Assembly (NCBI GenBank): GCA_021527695.1
Contig: JAKFAO010000004.1
Location: 1,758,501-1,822,500 of the forward strand
Length of the DNA: 64,000 nt
Direction of reading: 5' to 3'
From: Naematelia aurantialba
Lineage: Eukaryota > Basidiomycota > Tremellomycetes > Tremellales > Naemateliaceae
Of the stretch, positions 1-12,397 are shown one piece after another (positions within the stretch are counted from its first letter, which is position 1; every line of letters starts with the position of its first letter). A model generated the notes under the pieces. The model was not told the DNA's origin and searched no databases. It was given only the letters and a program-made list of their open reading frames with translations. Made by a program: the position numbers and the translations under genes.

Positions 1-76
1 TATTGGCCAGTCAGATTATCGTCCCTTCATGCGCATTCTTTGTAGTTTAATCGATGTTATCACACTCCATCCCCGT

Positions 77-1882
77 CTAGCTACACTCCTTCACCAGCGA
101 TTCCAGGCCGATATCCTCCCGCACGTTCCAATCCGCATTGGCGACAAACACCAGGATCTGCTCGACCAGCCTCTCGAGCCGCTCCATCTCCTCCTTGGTG
201 ACCGCACAGCCGCCGTCCTTGAAACTCGACGTCCACCTTAAACCTCCTCTGTGCCCAAACATACTGAGGATGACCGCGGGTGTCAGGAACGTCACCGTCT
301 GAGACCACCAGAACTCGCCGACTTCGGGCGGCAGGTCGTCGACGTAGCCCAGATTGGAGAGCGCAGCGCCCAGACGATATGGCTGTGAAGACTCGCTACG
401 CGAATAAAAGACCTCCTCCCACGTCGTCGCTACCTTGGGACCACCTTTCTCGACCTGGGCGGGATCGAGCTTGTAGACACCCTTGGGGATGTATCTGAGC
501 ACTCCGACCGTGCCCCTAGCGTCCTGTTGAGCCTTCTTGTTGGTTATGAGATCGCTGACGCCTCTGACTCTGGCCCAAAAGTCCTGGTTCTTCTTTGACT
601 TTTTCCCTTCGTCGACCACAAAGTCGACCTCAAAGTCGGACAGGTAGAACCCCGAGCAGAAGGGGTGCCCTAGAGCAGCATAGCGTTCCGCCTTGGGCAA
701 GGAGATCTGGAGCTTGAATGACTTGTGGTCCATTGCTTGGGGGGCTTGAACTTTGCCGACGCTCTGGGATTCTCGCTGCGATGACGTCCATTAGTCGATT
801 TCTTCAACTCATTCAAGGTCCGCAGCAGCTCACGTCTCGCGCTCGTCGTTCGACATGCAGCACATTCCACATCGCCGTCACGTAGGCGACGTGGAGTACA
901 GGGTACAGTGTTCTGCCTCCTTTCACCTTTGACCATCGCTTCAGGCTCTCCATGACCTGCGCGTCGACGCATCCTGCAGTGAATCGCGTGGGTCTCGAAA
1001 AGAGCGGCTTGCGTACGTCCAGCCCGGGCCACGTATCGGCGGGAGCGATGAAGTCTTGCAGTCGTTTGGGGAAGAGAGGTACCACCAACTCGCGCCAGAC
1101 AATGGGCAGCATATACAGCAGCCGCGGCTTGACGTTGATCGTTTCTTCCATAGCCGGGATGGCTGCCAGTATCTCGGTCGAGAGAGACAGCAGCATCGGC
1201 GAGTCTGCGGCTGCCAGAAGGCACCGCATGAACCTCAGAGCCCCTATGCCGTCGAAGAAGGCGTGGTTGCAAGACAAGCTCAGATAGGCTGCCCTGTTAG
1301 ATGGCACAGCCTGCAGAGGCTGCTCCGCTGCTGCCTGCTTGCCGTCGCTCTCACCGCTCTCCGGCTCGGGCGACAGCAGCGTGACCCGCCAAGGACTCCT
1401 GCCGGCCCCCTCGGTCAAGCCGCGTTGGTAAGCGACCATGTCAAGTGCTTCCTTCTCGATCCACTCCAACGCGAACGCGTTGATCGTCTTGTCATGTCGA
1501 GGATATTTGTGCGAGAAGAGCACATCCTCCGTCGGCCAGAATCCCTCGGATCTTGCTTGGTAGAAGGGCGTCTCCCCGTCCGTACCTTTGACTGTCGCCC
1601 AGAGCATCGGCCACTTTGCCTGCAGGTACTTGATGCGCTCCTCCATGTACTCCCAAGTGGGCAGTTTCGATGCATCAGGGTAGCAGGCGAGGAAGACGAG
1701 GACGTATGGCTCGCCCACATTCGTATTGACAAGGGTGTATCGCTCGAGCAGCGGTACTGTTAACGCCGTGACTCAGTCAACACGGTTCACACTGTTCCGG
1801 TTTTTCCAGACGTACCTTTGCGCTGTGGCAAGCCAGAGCCCGCTTTGCCGCTCTTCTTATGGCTCCTGGGGAGGAGGTGCAT
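77..1882 (-). CDS. Alcohol O-acetyltransferase-like (condensation-fold) protein
   Basis: Three exons (1882-1816, 1756-834, 775-77) join in phase to give 562 residues. Residues about 186-192 carry NHAFFDG, the HxxxD-G active-site signature of the BAHD/alcohol-acetyltransferase/condensation fold. The His would act as general base in acyl-CoA-dependent acyl transfer to an alcohol or amine. The match to the fungal AATase family (PF07247 type) rests on this motif, the length and the LACYPDAS-like N-terminal segment. The acceptor substrate cannot be read from sequence. The start ATG at 1882 was chosen because the first 22 residues splice in phase to the conserved body; earlier in-frame Met codons exist on the same open frame. 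No signal peptide or membrane segment is obvious. It is transcribed divergently from the RTA1 gene. Confidence 0.75.
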
Positions 1883-2833
1883 TTTGCTGCGAGCCAGAGC
1901 ACTTGCTGGGCGAGAGGAATCGCTGGGAGAAAGTTGGGTGCAACCTTTACATGATGCATCCTGGCAGACGTGTGTACCAGTTCCCTTGAAACAGCAACCA
2001 GCCAAGCCACGGCCATCACGGCCATGAAAATCAGTAGGGTGACGCTTTGATCGTCCAAGTCTGGAACATGTACATGGTCGTTCACTCAGATGGTTGTCTC
2101 CTCCGCTTGGGCATTCCAGTATGTTCCTTGCATGGTCAAGGCATCGAAAGCCAGACGTTGAATACAAGTTGGCCTCGATGCTCACAACGCGATCGCCGAT
2201 GGAACGTCAGCCACTCGACGCCGTGGGCTGCGGGCTGCGGTCGTGTGCAACCTCCCGCTGTGAGTGCTGTGGCTGACAGCCGGGTTCTGAAGAATATTGT
2301 ACCTAGCCATCGACCGGGTAGTAACTCTATGGGAAGTATCGCCATCCAAGCGCCATGAAGTATAAACCCCAATTGTCGAGCTATAGAGCCGAAGAAGCGC
2401 AGAGACGGTCTGGCAAGCGTGCCGGCGCCGGAGGGGGTTTACGTTTACCCTCTACGTCTCTGCAGTGTCCGCCCCGGCTCTCCCGTTCCCCCTTGTGGTC
2501 ATGTCCTTGGCTCTAGGCGGTGCATGCAAACGCCAATGCGGTCGCGGGCAGACAAGACCGTGCCGTGACAGTTTTTTTTACTGTTCTGAGAGATTTCAGA
2601 TCCAACAGGCGATCTGCTCATGGACAGCCTGCCAGACCTCCGCTGTATCGATCGGGTTGAGCGGGCATCGTTCAAGAAGCTGGAGATGTATATCATAGGT
2701 GGTCAATGACGGGAAACACTCACACCGTCCAGCAATCCATCCCCCAGACCCCCACTACCACCAGCACTACCACTACGACCACCGCTGCTGGTCCTGCTAG
2801 CAGTGCAGCCAAGACCGGCACAACACCAGCAAC
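1883..2833. other. Divergent intergenic region
   Basis: This stretch lies between two divergent start codons. Several short open frames occur on both strands, but none shows a recognisable domain or paired splice signals. It presumably holds both promoters and 5' UTRs. The Thr-rich open frame starting near 2706 lies upstream of, and out of frame with, the RTA1 start and is probably leader sequence. Confidence 0.5.
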
Positions 2834-4093
2834 ATGCCTCAACACACCGACAACAACAACTACGGCTACGTGCCATCCGAGGGCTGGGCCATTGCCTTTG
2901 TGGTTCTCTTCTCCCTCTCTGCCAGTACGCCCCTTGTACCATGAATGCAGGGTGTCAATCTCTGATGCAACCCAGTTGCACATACCGCACAAGCTACCTA
3001 CTCCAAGTACTGGATCGTCTACCCGACTCTGGTGCTCGGCGCGATCGGTGAGATCATCGGCTGGTCCGCGCGGCTGTGGTCTTCCCAGAACGTGCTCCTG
3101 CTCACCCCGTTCCTCATGCAAATCAGCTCGTGAGTCCTTAGCCCATCTGTAGCTCTCCGGACTGAGAGGAGGTGCCGCATGTCTGACCGACATCAGGCTC
3201 ATCATTGGTCCCGTCTTCTTCTCGGCATACTGCTACGTCCTCCTGGGAATGGCGATCAAGGGCCTCGGCCCTCGGTTCTCTGTGCTCCCGTGGAGCTGGG
3301 TGCGTGCAAGATGCTCCCCTGTTAAGCATCGAGCGACGCTGACCGCTGCAGTACTTCTTCGCGTTTATCGGTGCCGATCTCGTGTCCATCATCCTCCAGG
3401 GCGTCGGGGGTGGGCAGGCGTCCTCGTCGGCAGCCAGCGGCGCGCCGACACAGAGCGCCACCAACATCATGGTGGCCGGTATCATCTTCCAGCTCGTGTC
3501 GATGGTCGTCTTCCTCGCGCTCGGTATCGACTTTATCCTGCGCGCGACCAACAAGCGACCCTATGCCTTCCAGGAGCGCCGCCTCACACGACGGAGCGCC
3601 AAGAAAGCTGCCGCCAGAGAATCCAAGCTGGCCGAGGAAGGCGTGATCCGCCGCGAGTCTGATCCGAGTGAAGTCGCTCCACTCGGCGAGGATCGCAAGG
3701 AGGTCATCGAGGAGCACGAGGCGTCCGAGACGTTGGCCGCATGGTGGATCCTCCTTGGCGGTGTCCTCCTCGCCAGCGTCATGATCATCCTTCGAGGTGA
3801 GTTTTCTGTTGGGTTTAGAAGCCATTTGAGCTGACACCTATGTCAGGTCTCTACCGGTCTGTCGAGCTCGTACAGGGCTGGACAGGCGAGATCATCCAGA
3901 CCGAGCGCTACCAAAACTGTCTGGATGGGCAAGTCCCTGCCTGTTTCAGGCATCCAGAAAGACATCTGACAATCGCAGTATCCCCATGCTCATCGCCCTC
4001 ATTACTTTTAATTTTATCCACCCCATGTTCCTCCTCCCCAAGAAGACGGCCTGGAAGGGATATCACTCTGTGAGCCACGGGAGACGCGGTTAG
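2834..4093 (+). CDS. RTA1-family multipass membrane protein
   Basis: Six exons (2834-2924, 2976-3129, 3197-3299, 3352-3796, 3847-3928, 3979-4093) give 329 residues. The protein has about seven hydrophobic segments, including WAIAFVVLFSLS at the N-terminus, the family hallmark GAIGEIIGWSARLWS in the second helix region, LIIGPVFFSAYCYVLLG, and a late SETLAAWWILLGG followed by RSVELVQG. This is the fungal RTA1/RSB1/RTM1 lipid-translocating-exporter-like family, linked in yeast to 7-aminocholesterol resistance and sphingoid-base transport at the plasma membrane. The fifth intron starts with GC rather than GT (GG|GCAAGT at 3929). The short charged loop between helices 6 and 7 is Lys/Glu-rich. The start is the first ATG in the frame that runs into helix 1. 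The true substrate is unknown. Confidence 0.85.
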
Positions 4094-4460
4094 AGCCACC
4101 ACGAACAAGTATAATAGATGTACACTAGGCATGCACGGCTTGATTTTCATGCACTCTTCTTGGTCCAAGCGGCTGGGTCCCCTGAGCAGACAGCTTGTGC
4201 CATCACTGTAACTGTAGGCAGCCTGGACTGCCGCTTCCACCTTCGATCGATCCACCCAGTCGCGATTTCAAGGTGTGAGGGATCCTGTGGTACCGCACAT
4301 GCCTGGTCGACATCGCGATCAAAGGCATGCCTCGCCGCTCTGCTCTACTTCTGCTCTTGTTCTCAGTAAAGCCAGGCCATGTCATTGCACAGGCATTCGT
4401 CTCCATCGCTGTGAACCCTCAGGCGCTTGAATTGACCCCTGGCTCGCCTCCCGACTCGCG
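4094..4460. other. Intergenic region
   Basis: No gene is supported here. It holds the RTA1 3' end and the upstream region of the next gene. The open frames have no domain signature. Confidence 0.5.
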
Positions 4461-5471
4461 ATGACCTCGCACAACAGTCCCCACTCGTCTGCAATCTTCG
4501 AAGGATGGTACAGCAAGTTCCGGCTGCCTTCTGGCTCGTCGATCGCGCTCATCATCTCCTCGGTCCCTCGTGCCCGGCCACCCGCGACCAGCAAGTACAT
4601 GGTCTCCTTCACGTACGTCTCGCCCGACGGGACGACGTGGTGGCAGCGCGAGTACTGGCCTGTCAAGTGGGAGGTCACGAATGGTCCAGGAGGCGACTTT
4701 GCGATCACCTGGGAAGATGGGATGTTTGGCGCGACTGGGCAGACTATGTTCTGGCGCATCGAGTGCAAGGAGGTCCAATTCATCGCTACACAGCCTACGA
4801 GGGGGGTTCCGTGGACACCCGATGACCCCCACTCGACGCCAGCTGGGATCTTGACCCACCTCCCCCTCCCGATCCAATGGCATGTACACACTGTAGACGC
4901 GCCCGCCGCTTTCACCCTCAGCCTTCCTGATACCGACGTCTATGCAGGTGATGGGAGCGGGACAGCCCGTGTCCACGTCGAGAAGAACTGGGCAGTGTCC
5001 TTCCCAAAGGCCAATATCTGGATTCAAGCTCGCGATCACGAGCGACAGCGCGGCATCTCCCTCGCTGGAGGTAGCCTGTTCGGAGTCGTACAGGCCTATC
5101 TCGTAGGGTACCACGGCACGTCCTTCCTCTCTTTCGCTCCTCCATCCTCGACCTCGCTGTTCGGCGTGTCGCTGGGTTTGAAGAGCCACGTCGATTCGAC
5201 CCAAGGTACAGCCGAAGTGGACATCAGCGGATGGTTCTCGAGGATCCGTCTCGTCGCGCATGCAGACACAAAGACATTCTTCACCCTCGCAGCGCCGCTT
5301 GATACCGGTCACGCTCCGGGCTGGACAGCGCAGAGCTTTGCGGCGGTCATCGAAGTAGAGGTATACAAGCGGAGCTGGCCTTGGCGCGCCTGGGTCAAGG
5401 TGGACGGAGATAGGTTCGAGCGAGGCAGTCTCGAATACGGCGGCAGCTTCTACAAGGCTCACGGAGAGTGA
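4461..5471 (+). CDS. Tocopherol-cyclase-like protein
   Basis: A single intronless frame of 336 residues. The N-terminus has FEGWYSKFRLPSG (residues 13-25), close to the FEGWYFK start motif of the tocopherol cyclase family (PF14249 type). About two fifths into the protein, EKNWAVSFPKANIWIQA matches the family's EKNWG-FP-WIWxQ block, followed by a GGS turn. In plants the family closes the chromanol ring of vitamin E. In fungi and bacteria most members are uncharacterised lipocalin-like (calycin) proteins, so enzymatic function here is inference. No signal peptide was seen. It lacks introns although its neighbours are intron-rich, which may reflect a recently intronless ancestor, but base composition does not stand out. 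Confidence 0.6.
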   Translation: MTSHNSPHSSAIFEGWYSKFRLPSGSSIALIISSVPRARPPATSKYMVSFTYVSPDGTTWWQREYWPVKWEVTNGPGGDFAITWEDGMFGATGQTMFWRIECKEVQFIATQPTRGVPWTPDDPHSTPAGILTHLPLPIQWHVHTVDAPAAFTLSLPDTDVYAGDGSGTARVHVEKNWAVSFPKANIWIQARDHERQRGISLAGGSLFGVVQAYLVGYHGTSFLSFAPPSSTSLFGVSLGLKSHVDSTQGTAEVDISGWFSRIRLVAHADTKTFFTLAAPLDTGHAPGWTAQSFAAVIEVEVYKRSWPWRAWVKVDGDRFERGSLEYGGSFYKAHGE

Positions 5472-5780
5472 CCGGTGCATCCAAGCAACGTCAGCTGTAT
5501 ATACGGTCTCTCTCAACTGTCCACAAGGCCTTCCGACAGGCATAGGCAAGCGCGCCGCCGTACAGCATGGCGACCGTCGTAGCAGGACGCCAGCTGGTGA
5601 TGGCCGGTCAGGACGTCTCTCACGTCGCATTGTACAGCACGTGGATCGTTATCGTAGCGTGCATGCGTCCACATGTAGATGCATGATTCATAGCCCCGGC
5701 GATATATGGGGACGTGGCGAGTTTGATGAGTCCTGTCGTTATCGACCGCTTGGCACGAGAAGAGGTCTGCAGCCGTGAGC
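5472..5780. other. Intergenic region
   Basis: About 310 bases between two same-strand genes. Only short shadow frames occur. It presumably carries the terminator of the upstream gene and the promoter of the methyltransferase. Confidence 0.5.
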
Positions 5781-6461
5781 ATGGCCGACGCCAAGGAGAC
5801 CATCACCACGTCGTACAACGCGATCGCGTCTGTCTACCACACCTGGGCTAGCCCTCGACCCACGGCCACTCGGGCCGACTACATTGCTCAACTCCCCTCC
5901 CTGCTGCCCCTCCCCGCTTCGGTGTTGGAACTAGGATGCGGCGCGGGTGTCCCAGCTACGCGTCAACTCGTGGAGCTAGGGTACGACGTGACTGGCGTGG
6001 ACGTGTCTGAGGAGATGATCCGTATCGCTCGGACAGAGGTACCTGGCGCCGAGTTTACCGTATGCGACATGGCCTCCTATGCACCCCCGCCTGCCAAGAC
6101 GTTTGGATGCGTCATGGCCTTCTACTCGCTCTGGCACCTCCCGCCAGCCGAGCAACGGGAGCTCTTACACCGCGCAGCGGGGTGGCTCAAACCGGGCGGA
6201 TGGCTGTTGTTCAACCTCATGACCGCCGACGGCGAGCTGCGCATGGACAAATGGATGGGCGCGCCCATGGTCAGCTGGGGCCAAGGTGTAGAGGGCAACA
6301 AGGCGATGGTCAGAGGGTTGGTGGATGCCGGATGGGTGGAGGAGCAGTCGGAGGGCGGGTCAGGTTGGCAGGGTAGGATTGACAAGGAGGTGGTCGGCAA
6401 GCACGAGCAGGAGATGCACTGGTTCTGCCTCAGGCGGACGGGCGGTGAGACGAGGGAATAA
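5781..6461 (+). CDS. Class I SAM-dependent methyltransferase
   Basis: Intronless, 226 residues from the ATG at 5781. Motif I VLELGCGAGVPAT (about residues 45-57) binds S-adenosylmethionine. VTGVDVSEEMI carries the acidic residue that contacts the ribose. GCVMAFYSLWHL and LKPGGWLLFNL are motifs IV and VI of the Methyltransf_11/25 type. It is therefore a small-molecule methyltransferase of the UbiE/SmtA style, predicted cytosolic. The substrate cannot be deduced; the variable C-terminus (after residue 160) is Gly- and Glu-rich. No operon-like partner is implied in a fungus. Confidence 0.85.
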   Translation: MADAKETITTSYNAIASVYHTWASPRPTATRADYIAQLPSLLPLPASVLELGCGAGVPATRQLVELGYDVTGVDVSEEMIRIARTEVPGAEFTVCDMASYAPPPAKTFGCVMAFYSLWHLPPAEQRELLHRAAGWLKPGGWLLFNLMTADGELRMDKWMGAPMVSWGQGVEGNKAMVRGLVDAGWVEEQSEGGSGWQGRIDKEVVGKHEQEMHWFCLRRTGGETRE

Positions 6462-6894
6462 TTGTATAGGCGAGGGAATAGTTGTACATAAAGCACAGAG
6501 GCAACGAACCAGACAGAGGGCGCCGTCGGCGTCTTGGGTGGTGTAACACAGCTGGAGTGGTGTACGTAGATCATGGCATATGGACTTCTGCAGCGTCATC
6601 TCGTGACGCTCTACACCTCGCATTCGTCGCAACTCCCTTGCCAAAGTGCGCTGTTGACAAAGTGCGATGTAGACAACGTGCGCTGGAGGTTACCAGCGAG
6701 TCCAACAATGGCCCAAGCCAAATGCGCAGCACGGCCATCCAACTGTCCGCCAAGCTCGATGCCGACAACGTCGTCGTTCCACCACTTGCCTCCTGGCGCT
6801 CATGTCTCCTTTGCGCTTTGCCTAATCTTCCCACCGCTCGGGTCGTGTTGTGTTGCAGCGCAGGCATCCACCATCCGGCGACGCTGAGCGTTGA
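6462..6894. other. Intergenic region
   Basis: About 430 bases upstream of the glucanase gene. No gene or recognisable regulatory element is supported. The long minus-strand frame across 6571-7239 overlaps exon 1 of the glucanase and has no domain. Confidence 0.5.
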
Positions 6895-8723
<1,829 letters not shown>

Positions 8724-8923
8724 CGCCCTGGCTGCGCTTCGGTCCCCAGCCCAAGTAGACACACCGGATAGTAATATAGACCATAGAATATAGAATACAT
8801 GCACGCTGATAATACTGGCGTTTCCGCGTTCAGGCCGGAGGGCATCCATGCATGATGCACATGCCATTGCATGCATGCCACAGGTGAGTAAATGATTGCC
8901 AATTTTGCCGTTCGACTGGTTGC

Positions 8924-8938
8924 CACGTGGACCACGTG
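8924..8938. promoter_or_regulatory. Tandem CACGTG palindromes
   Basis: Two CACGTG hexamers at 8924-8929 and 8933-8938 sit inside a repeated CCACGTGG unit. They lie about 280 bases upstream of the gene at 9219. CACGTG is the core bound by bHLH factors such as Cbf1/Pho4 types in fungi. Binding itself is inference. Confidence 0.4.
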
Positions 8939-9069
8939 GCAAGTGCCCCCGGTCGGTCAGATCCTGTAACTGCTCTGGAAACTATCGCTTTCATCGATCA
9001 AACCGTCGCCGTCGCCGCCCACAGGGCCCTGGCTGACGCGCAGCACACAAACACGCAGCACCAGCTGGG

Positions 9070-9135
9070 CCAATCAGCTGCAAAGCAGCTATCGTGCGCC
9101 CATGCGGTGCATTTGCTCTTTCCCAGGTGTATAAA
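9070..9135 (+). promoter_or_regulatory. CCAAT box and TATA box
   Basis: CCAAT at 9070-9074 and TATAAA at 9130-9135 precede the start codon at 9219 by 149 and 89 bases. Spacing and order fit a fungal core promoter with an HAP/CBF site for the gene at 9219. The rest of 8724-9218 shows no gene. Confidence 0.45.
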
Positions 9136-9218
9136 CAGTCCATGTCGTCCTTCTCACCTTCCCACCGCTCATCCACCAGCTCAACCATACAACAGAACGC
9201 GCAGCACAACGAGACAAC

Positions 9219-10109
9219 ATGCCGTCCTCTGATACTTCCTCGGACTATGTACCGTCGTCGCACTCTTCCTGGTCGCTAACATCCACCGCCACTGGCGACT
9301 CTCAGGCAACTGCCACACCATCTCCCCCCGCTTCGCCGACCCCAGCGGAGATGCCGAAATACTCGTTCCCGCCGCTCACCCTATCTGCCCTCGCCGCCGC
9401 GGCTACCGAAGAGGACCCGTACGCGCTGTCGAATCCGTTTCTCGCCGCCGCGTATGCCAACGCTTGGCACGCTGTCAATGTCGACGACGCCAACCACACT
9501 GTGCTCAAGGGATATATCGCCGCGATAGGCGGACCCGTCAGCAGGTACCTGCCGATGTCTGATGACGACGACGACGGTATAGATTCGTCTGGTATACTCG
9601 AGGCAGCTATCGCCAACCCAGACACCCGTCGCATGGTCACCGAGCGATACGCGGAGCAAAAGGTCAAGGAGCGAATCGAAGCCATGAGGGATACGCCTGC
9701 CGACTTTGGCCCTGATCAGGCCGAGGTCGACACCCTTCTGCTACAGGCGGCCGATACTGTCGAAGCAGGCCATGGGCTTGCAAAAGTCATGTTGCACAAG
9801 ATCGACAAATATTCGTTCCTCTCTCCAAAGCTGTCCCCTTACCGGACCCGAAAACTCGCCATGGCTGCTCTCGTCTCCCTCGGCGAAGGTGTTCTGAGCG
9901 CTGCACCAGCGCTGAAAGCTGGAATCATGGCCGAACCAGGGGTCGGGATCAAGCTCGGTCTGGCGCTCAACAAGCTCGTCAAGGAAATCACAGGCAGGGA
10001 ACGGGGTTACCTCAAACGGGATGGGCTAGCGGCCAAGGCCAAGGAACTTGTGCATAACTGGCAGGCCGAAGGCGATATGGGTGACACGACTTGGGTTGAT
10101 AACATCTAG
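9219..10109 (+). CDS. Conserved-looking hypothetical protein
   Basis: A single open frame of 296 residues. I do not recognise the family. The first 50 residues are Ser/Thr/Pro-rich and probably disordered. There is a short Asp run (SDDDDDG) near residue 112. The remainder is predicted mostly helical, with KAKELVHNWQAEGD near the C-terminus and no membrane segment or signal peptide. Well-formed CCAAT and TATA elements upstream support it as a real gene. It could be a basidiomycete-specific cytosolic protein. Confidence 0.7.
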   Translation: MPSSDTSSDYVPSSHSSWSLTSTATGDSQATATPSPPASPTPAEMPKYSFPPLTLSALAAAATEEDPYALSNPFLAAAYANAWHAVNVDDANHTVLKGYIAAIGGPVSRYLPMSDDDDDGIDSSGILEAAIANPDTRRMVTERYAEQKVKERIEAMRDTPADFGPDQAEVDTLLLQAADTVEAGHGLAKVMLHKIDKYSFLSPKLSPYRTRKLAMAALVSLGEGVLSAAPALKAGIMAEPGVGIKLGLALNKLVKEITGRERGYLKRDGLAAKAKELVHNWQAEGDMGDTTWVDNI

Positions 10110-10167
10110 TCCGCGATGTTGGAGGAATACGATTCACTTTGCCTTTGAGCCACCGATTTTATCATGT

Positions 10168-10173
10168 CACGTG
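10168..10173. promoter_or_regulatory. CACGTG site upstream of ROK1
   Basis: GTCACGTGAT places a Cbf1-type core 74 bases upstream of the ROK1 start codon. It is a single site and its function is inferred. Confidence 0.3.
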
Positions 10174-10246
10174 ATCGATTCGACTTTGGTATCCCTTAAC
10201 TTTTCCAGTCCATAGACGATGTGATTGTTGACTTTGTTTCGCAACG

Positions 10247-12163
10247 ATGTCAACAGCATTCAGTCTCCTCACGGCAGGAGGGACACGCTTCAACAAGGCC
10301 AAGTTCGGCCATGACCTTGGTCTGTTCACCAAAAACGGCGGACCTTCCACACAACCGCACTCCAGCAACAAACGGTCGAGGTCGGAAGCCTCGGACGCAT
10401 CTGCCAGCGAGGCTGAGTCTGACGAGGATGCCCGACCTGCACCACCACCGCAGAAGGTCACACTCACGGGTGATGAGCCACTGCCCAAATCATTGCACAC
10501 CAATCTACCCTCTCTCATCACTCACGAGTCCTCCCCCATGACCTCGAAAGCCGGCGCGCCGCTCCTCACCTCGCTCCGAAATGCAGGCATACACTCCCTG
10601 TGGGGCGTCCAATGTGCCGTGGGAGGATGCCTCTTGGAAGGCAGAGACACGATGTGTGTGGCTCCTACCGGAAGCGGAAAGACACTGGCGTACGTCCTGC
10701 CCACACTGGTCAGGCTTCAACATCCTGCGAGGATCCTCAAAGGAAAGCCAGAGGGGAGGGGTATCCGATCAGTCATCTTGGTCCCGACTTTCGACTTGGC
10801 GGTCCAAATCGAGGCTGTGGTGAAAGCTGTCACAGCGGACCGACCGTGGAGATGTATGGTCCTGACGAAAGCCACCGAGATCGCGATATGCCAGAGCTCG
10901 CCTGGCCCCAATGGTGCCAGAGGCGTCGATCATGACAACGATACCGGCGTTGATGCATCGGATGCAAGTGAAGAGAGCGATGATACGCGAATTTCATCGA
11001 TCCTTGGTCTGGATATTCTTGTTGCAACGCCGGAACGTCTGCATCATCTGCTAGAGGAGGGTCGAATCAGTCTATCCATGTAAGCTCGTTTCCCGCCGGT
11101 AGATCAGCCTCACCGACCCGAACAGGACGCGACATCTTATACTCGACGAATCTGACAGACTCCTATCGGCCGATTTCCTCCCACAGGTGGAGCCTATCGT
11201 GGCATCTTGCGTTCATCCCGACGTTCAAAAGTGCTTCTTGTCCGCGACGATGCCGTCGGGATCCGAGCAGATTGCGCGCAAGTGGTTACGGGATGGCGGA
11301 GTACGGGTCGTCGTTGGTGTCAAGTGAGTTGTTTCTCCACTCGTACATTATATCGACAGCGAGCTGATCTCTCGAGGGACTCGGCGGTTACCACCGTCGA
11401 TCAATCACTGCTGTACACCGGTTCCGAGTCTGGAAAGCTTATCGCTCTTCGTACAATGATCATAGAGGGTAGGTTGCCGTATCCCTCTCTGGTCTTTGTG
11501 CAGTCTGTCGAGCGCGCAGACGAGCTGCACCGCGCCTTGGTCTTGGACGGCGTACGCGCAGATGTCGTGCATGGAAGTCGGCCGAAAGCTAAGCGCGAGG
11601 AAGCTATCAAGAGCTTCAGAGAGGGACGAGTCTGGATGTTGGTCGTTACCGAGGTACTGGCACGGGGCATGGATTTTCAGGGAGTCAAAGTCGTCGTCAA
11701 CTATGGTGGGTCTGTTTGCAATGCTATGACTCTTTCGCTGACTGAAGCTCTGATAATTCTACTTATTTCTTTCTCCTCGCTGTTCTTTGCACATCAAACC
11801 ACCTCCCCAACAGACTTTCCCCAGACCGTACAATCTTATATCCATCGCATTGGCCGTACCGGACGAGCAGGTCGCCCGGGTAAAGCAGTCACATTCTTTT
11901 CCAACGAGGACGCACCGTACCTCCTCACCGTTGCCAACGTGATGCGCGCATCTGGGTGCGAAGTTCCCGGCTACATGCTGGAACTCAGCAAACCGAGCAA
12001 GCAGATGAAGAAGAACCTGGCAAAGGCCCCCATCCGGCGTAAAGCCGTCGGCGGAGGAGGGAGGGACGTGGCAAAGGAACGCGCCCGGAAACGACGGGAC
12101 ATGGTCTCTGGGACTCTGCGTCGGGGACAGGCAGGACTCGAGGACTCTCTCAAAGAGACATGA
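10247..12163 (+). CDS. ROK1: DEAD-box RNA helicase, Rok1/DDX52 type
   Basis: Four exons (10247-11079, 11126-11323, 11377-11705, 11814-12163) give 569 residues. The N-terminal [18 protein letters not shown] matches the Rok1-specific leader. APTGSGKT is motif I, PTFDLAVQ is motif Ia, ATPERL is Ib, and LDESDRLL is motif II with Ser in place of the usual Ala of [12 protein letters not shown] is motif [16 protein letters not shown] and [13 protein letters not shown] are motifs V and VI. Rok1 is a nucleolar ATPase needed for early 18S rRNA processing and release of snR30. Splice phases are consistent throughout, with a Lys/Arg-rich tail. The DESD variant should still bind Mg-ATP because Asp and Glu are kept. 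Confidence 0.92.
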
Positions 12164-12397
12164 TCGCATCCATGTCCCATATTGTATGCATGTATCTACT
12201 GTCCATGAGTCAATTCCCACTTCTCGATTTGCCACCCGGAAGTAAATATTTGCCTGAAAAAGTCGGACCGCGACGGACTTTTCGTGTCCACTCTCTCTGT
12301 ACCACAACTCTCTGCCATCTCTTGTGTTCTTTTTGCGACTGGAACGCTGCGATTCACTCGAACCGGCAGCTAGACAGTCTCCCAATTGTAGCGAATC

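Noticed and set aside
1056..1763. 235-codon plus-strand frame
   Set aside because: Antisense to exon 2 of the acetyltransferase-like gene; no motif.
2706..3152. Thr-rich 148-codon frame upstream of and across RTA1 exon 1
   Set aside because: It is out of frame with the conserved RTA1 helices and has the composition of a leader or random ACC repeats.
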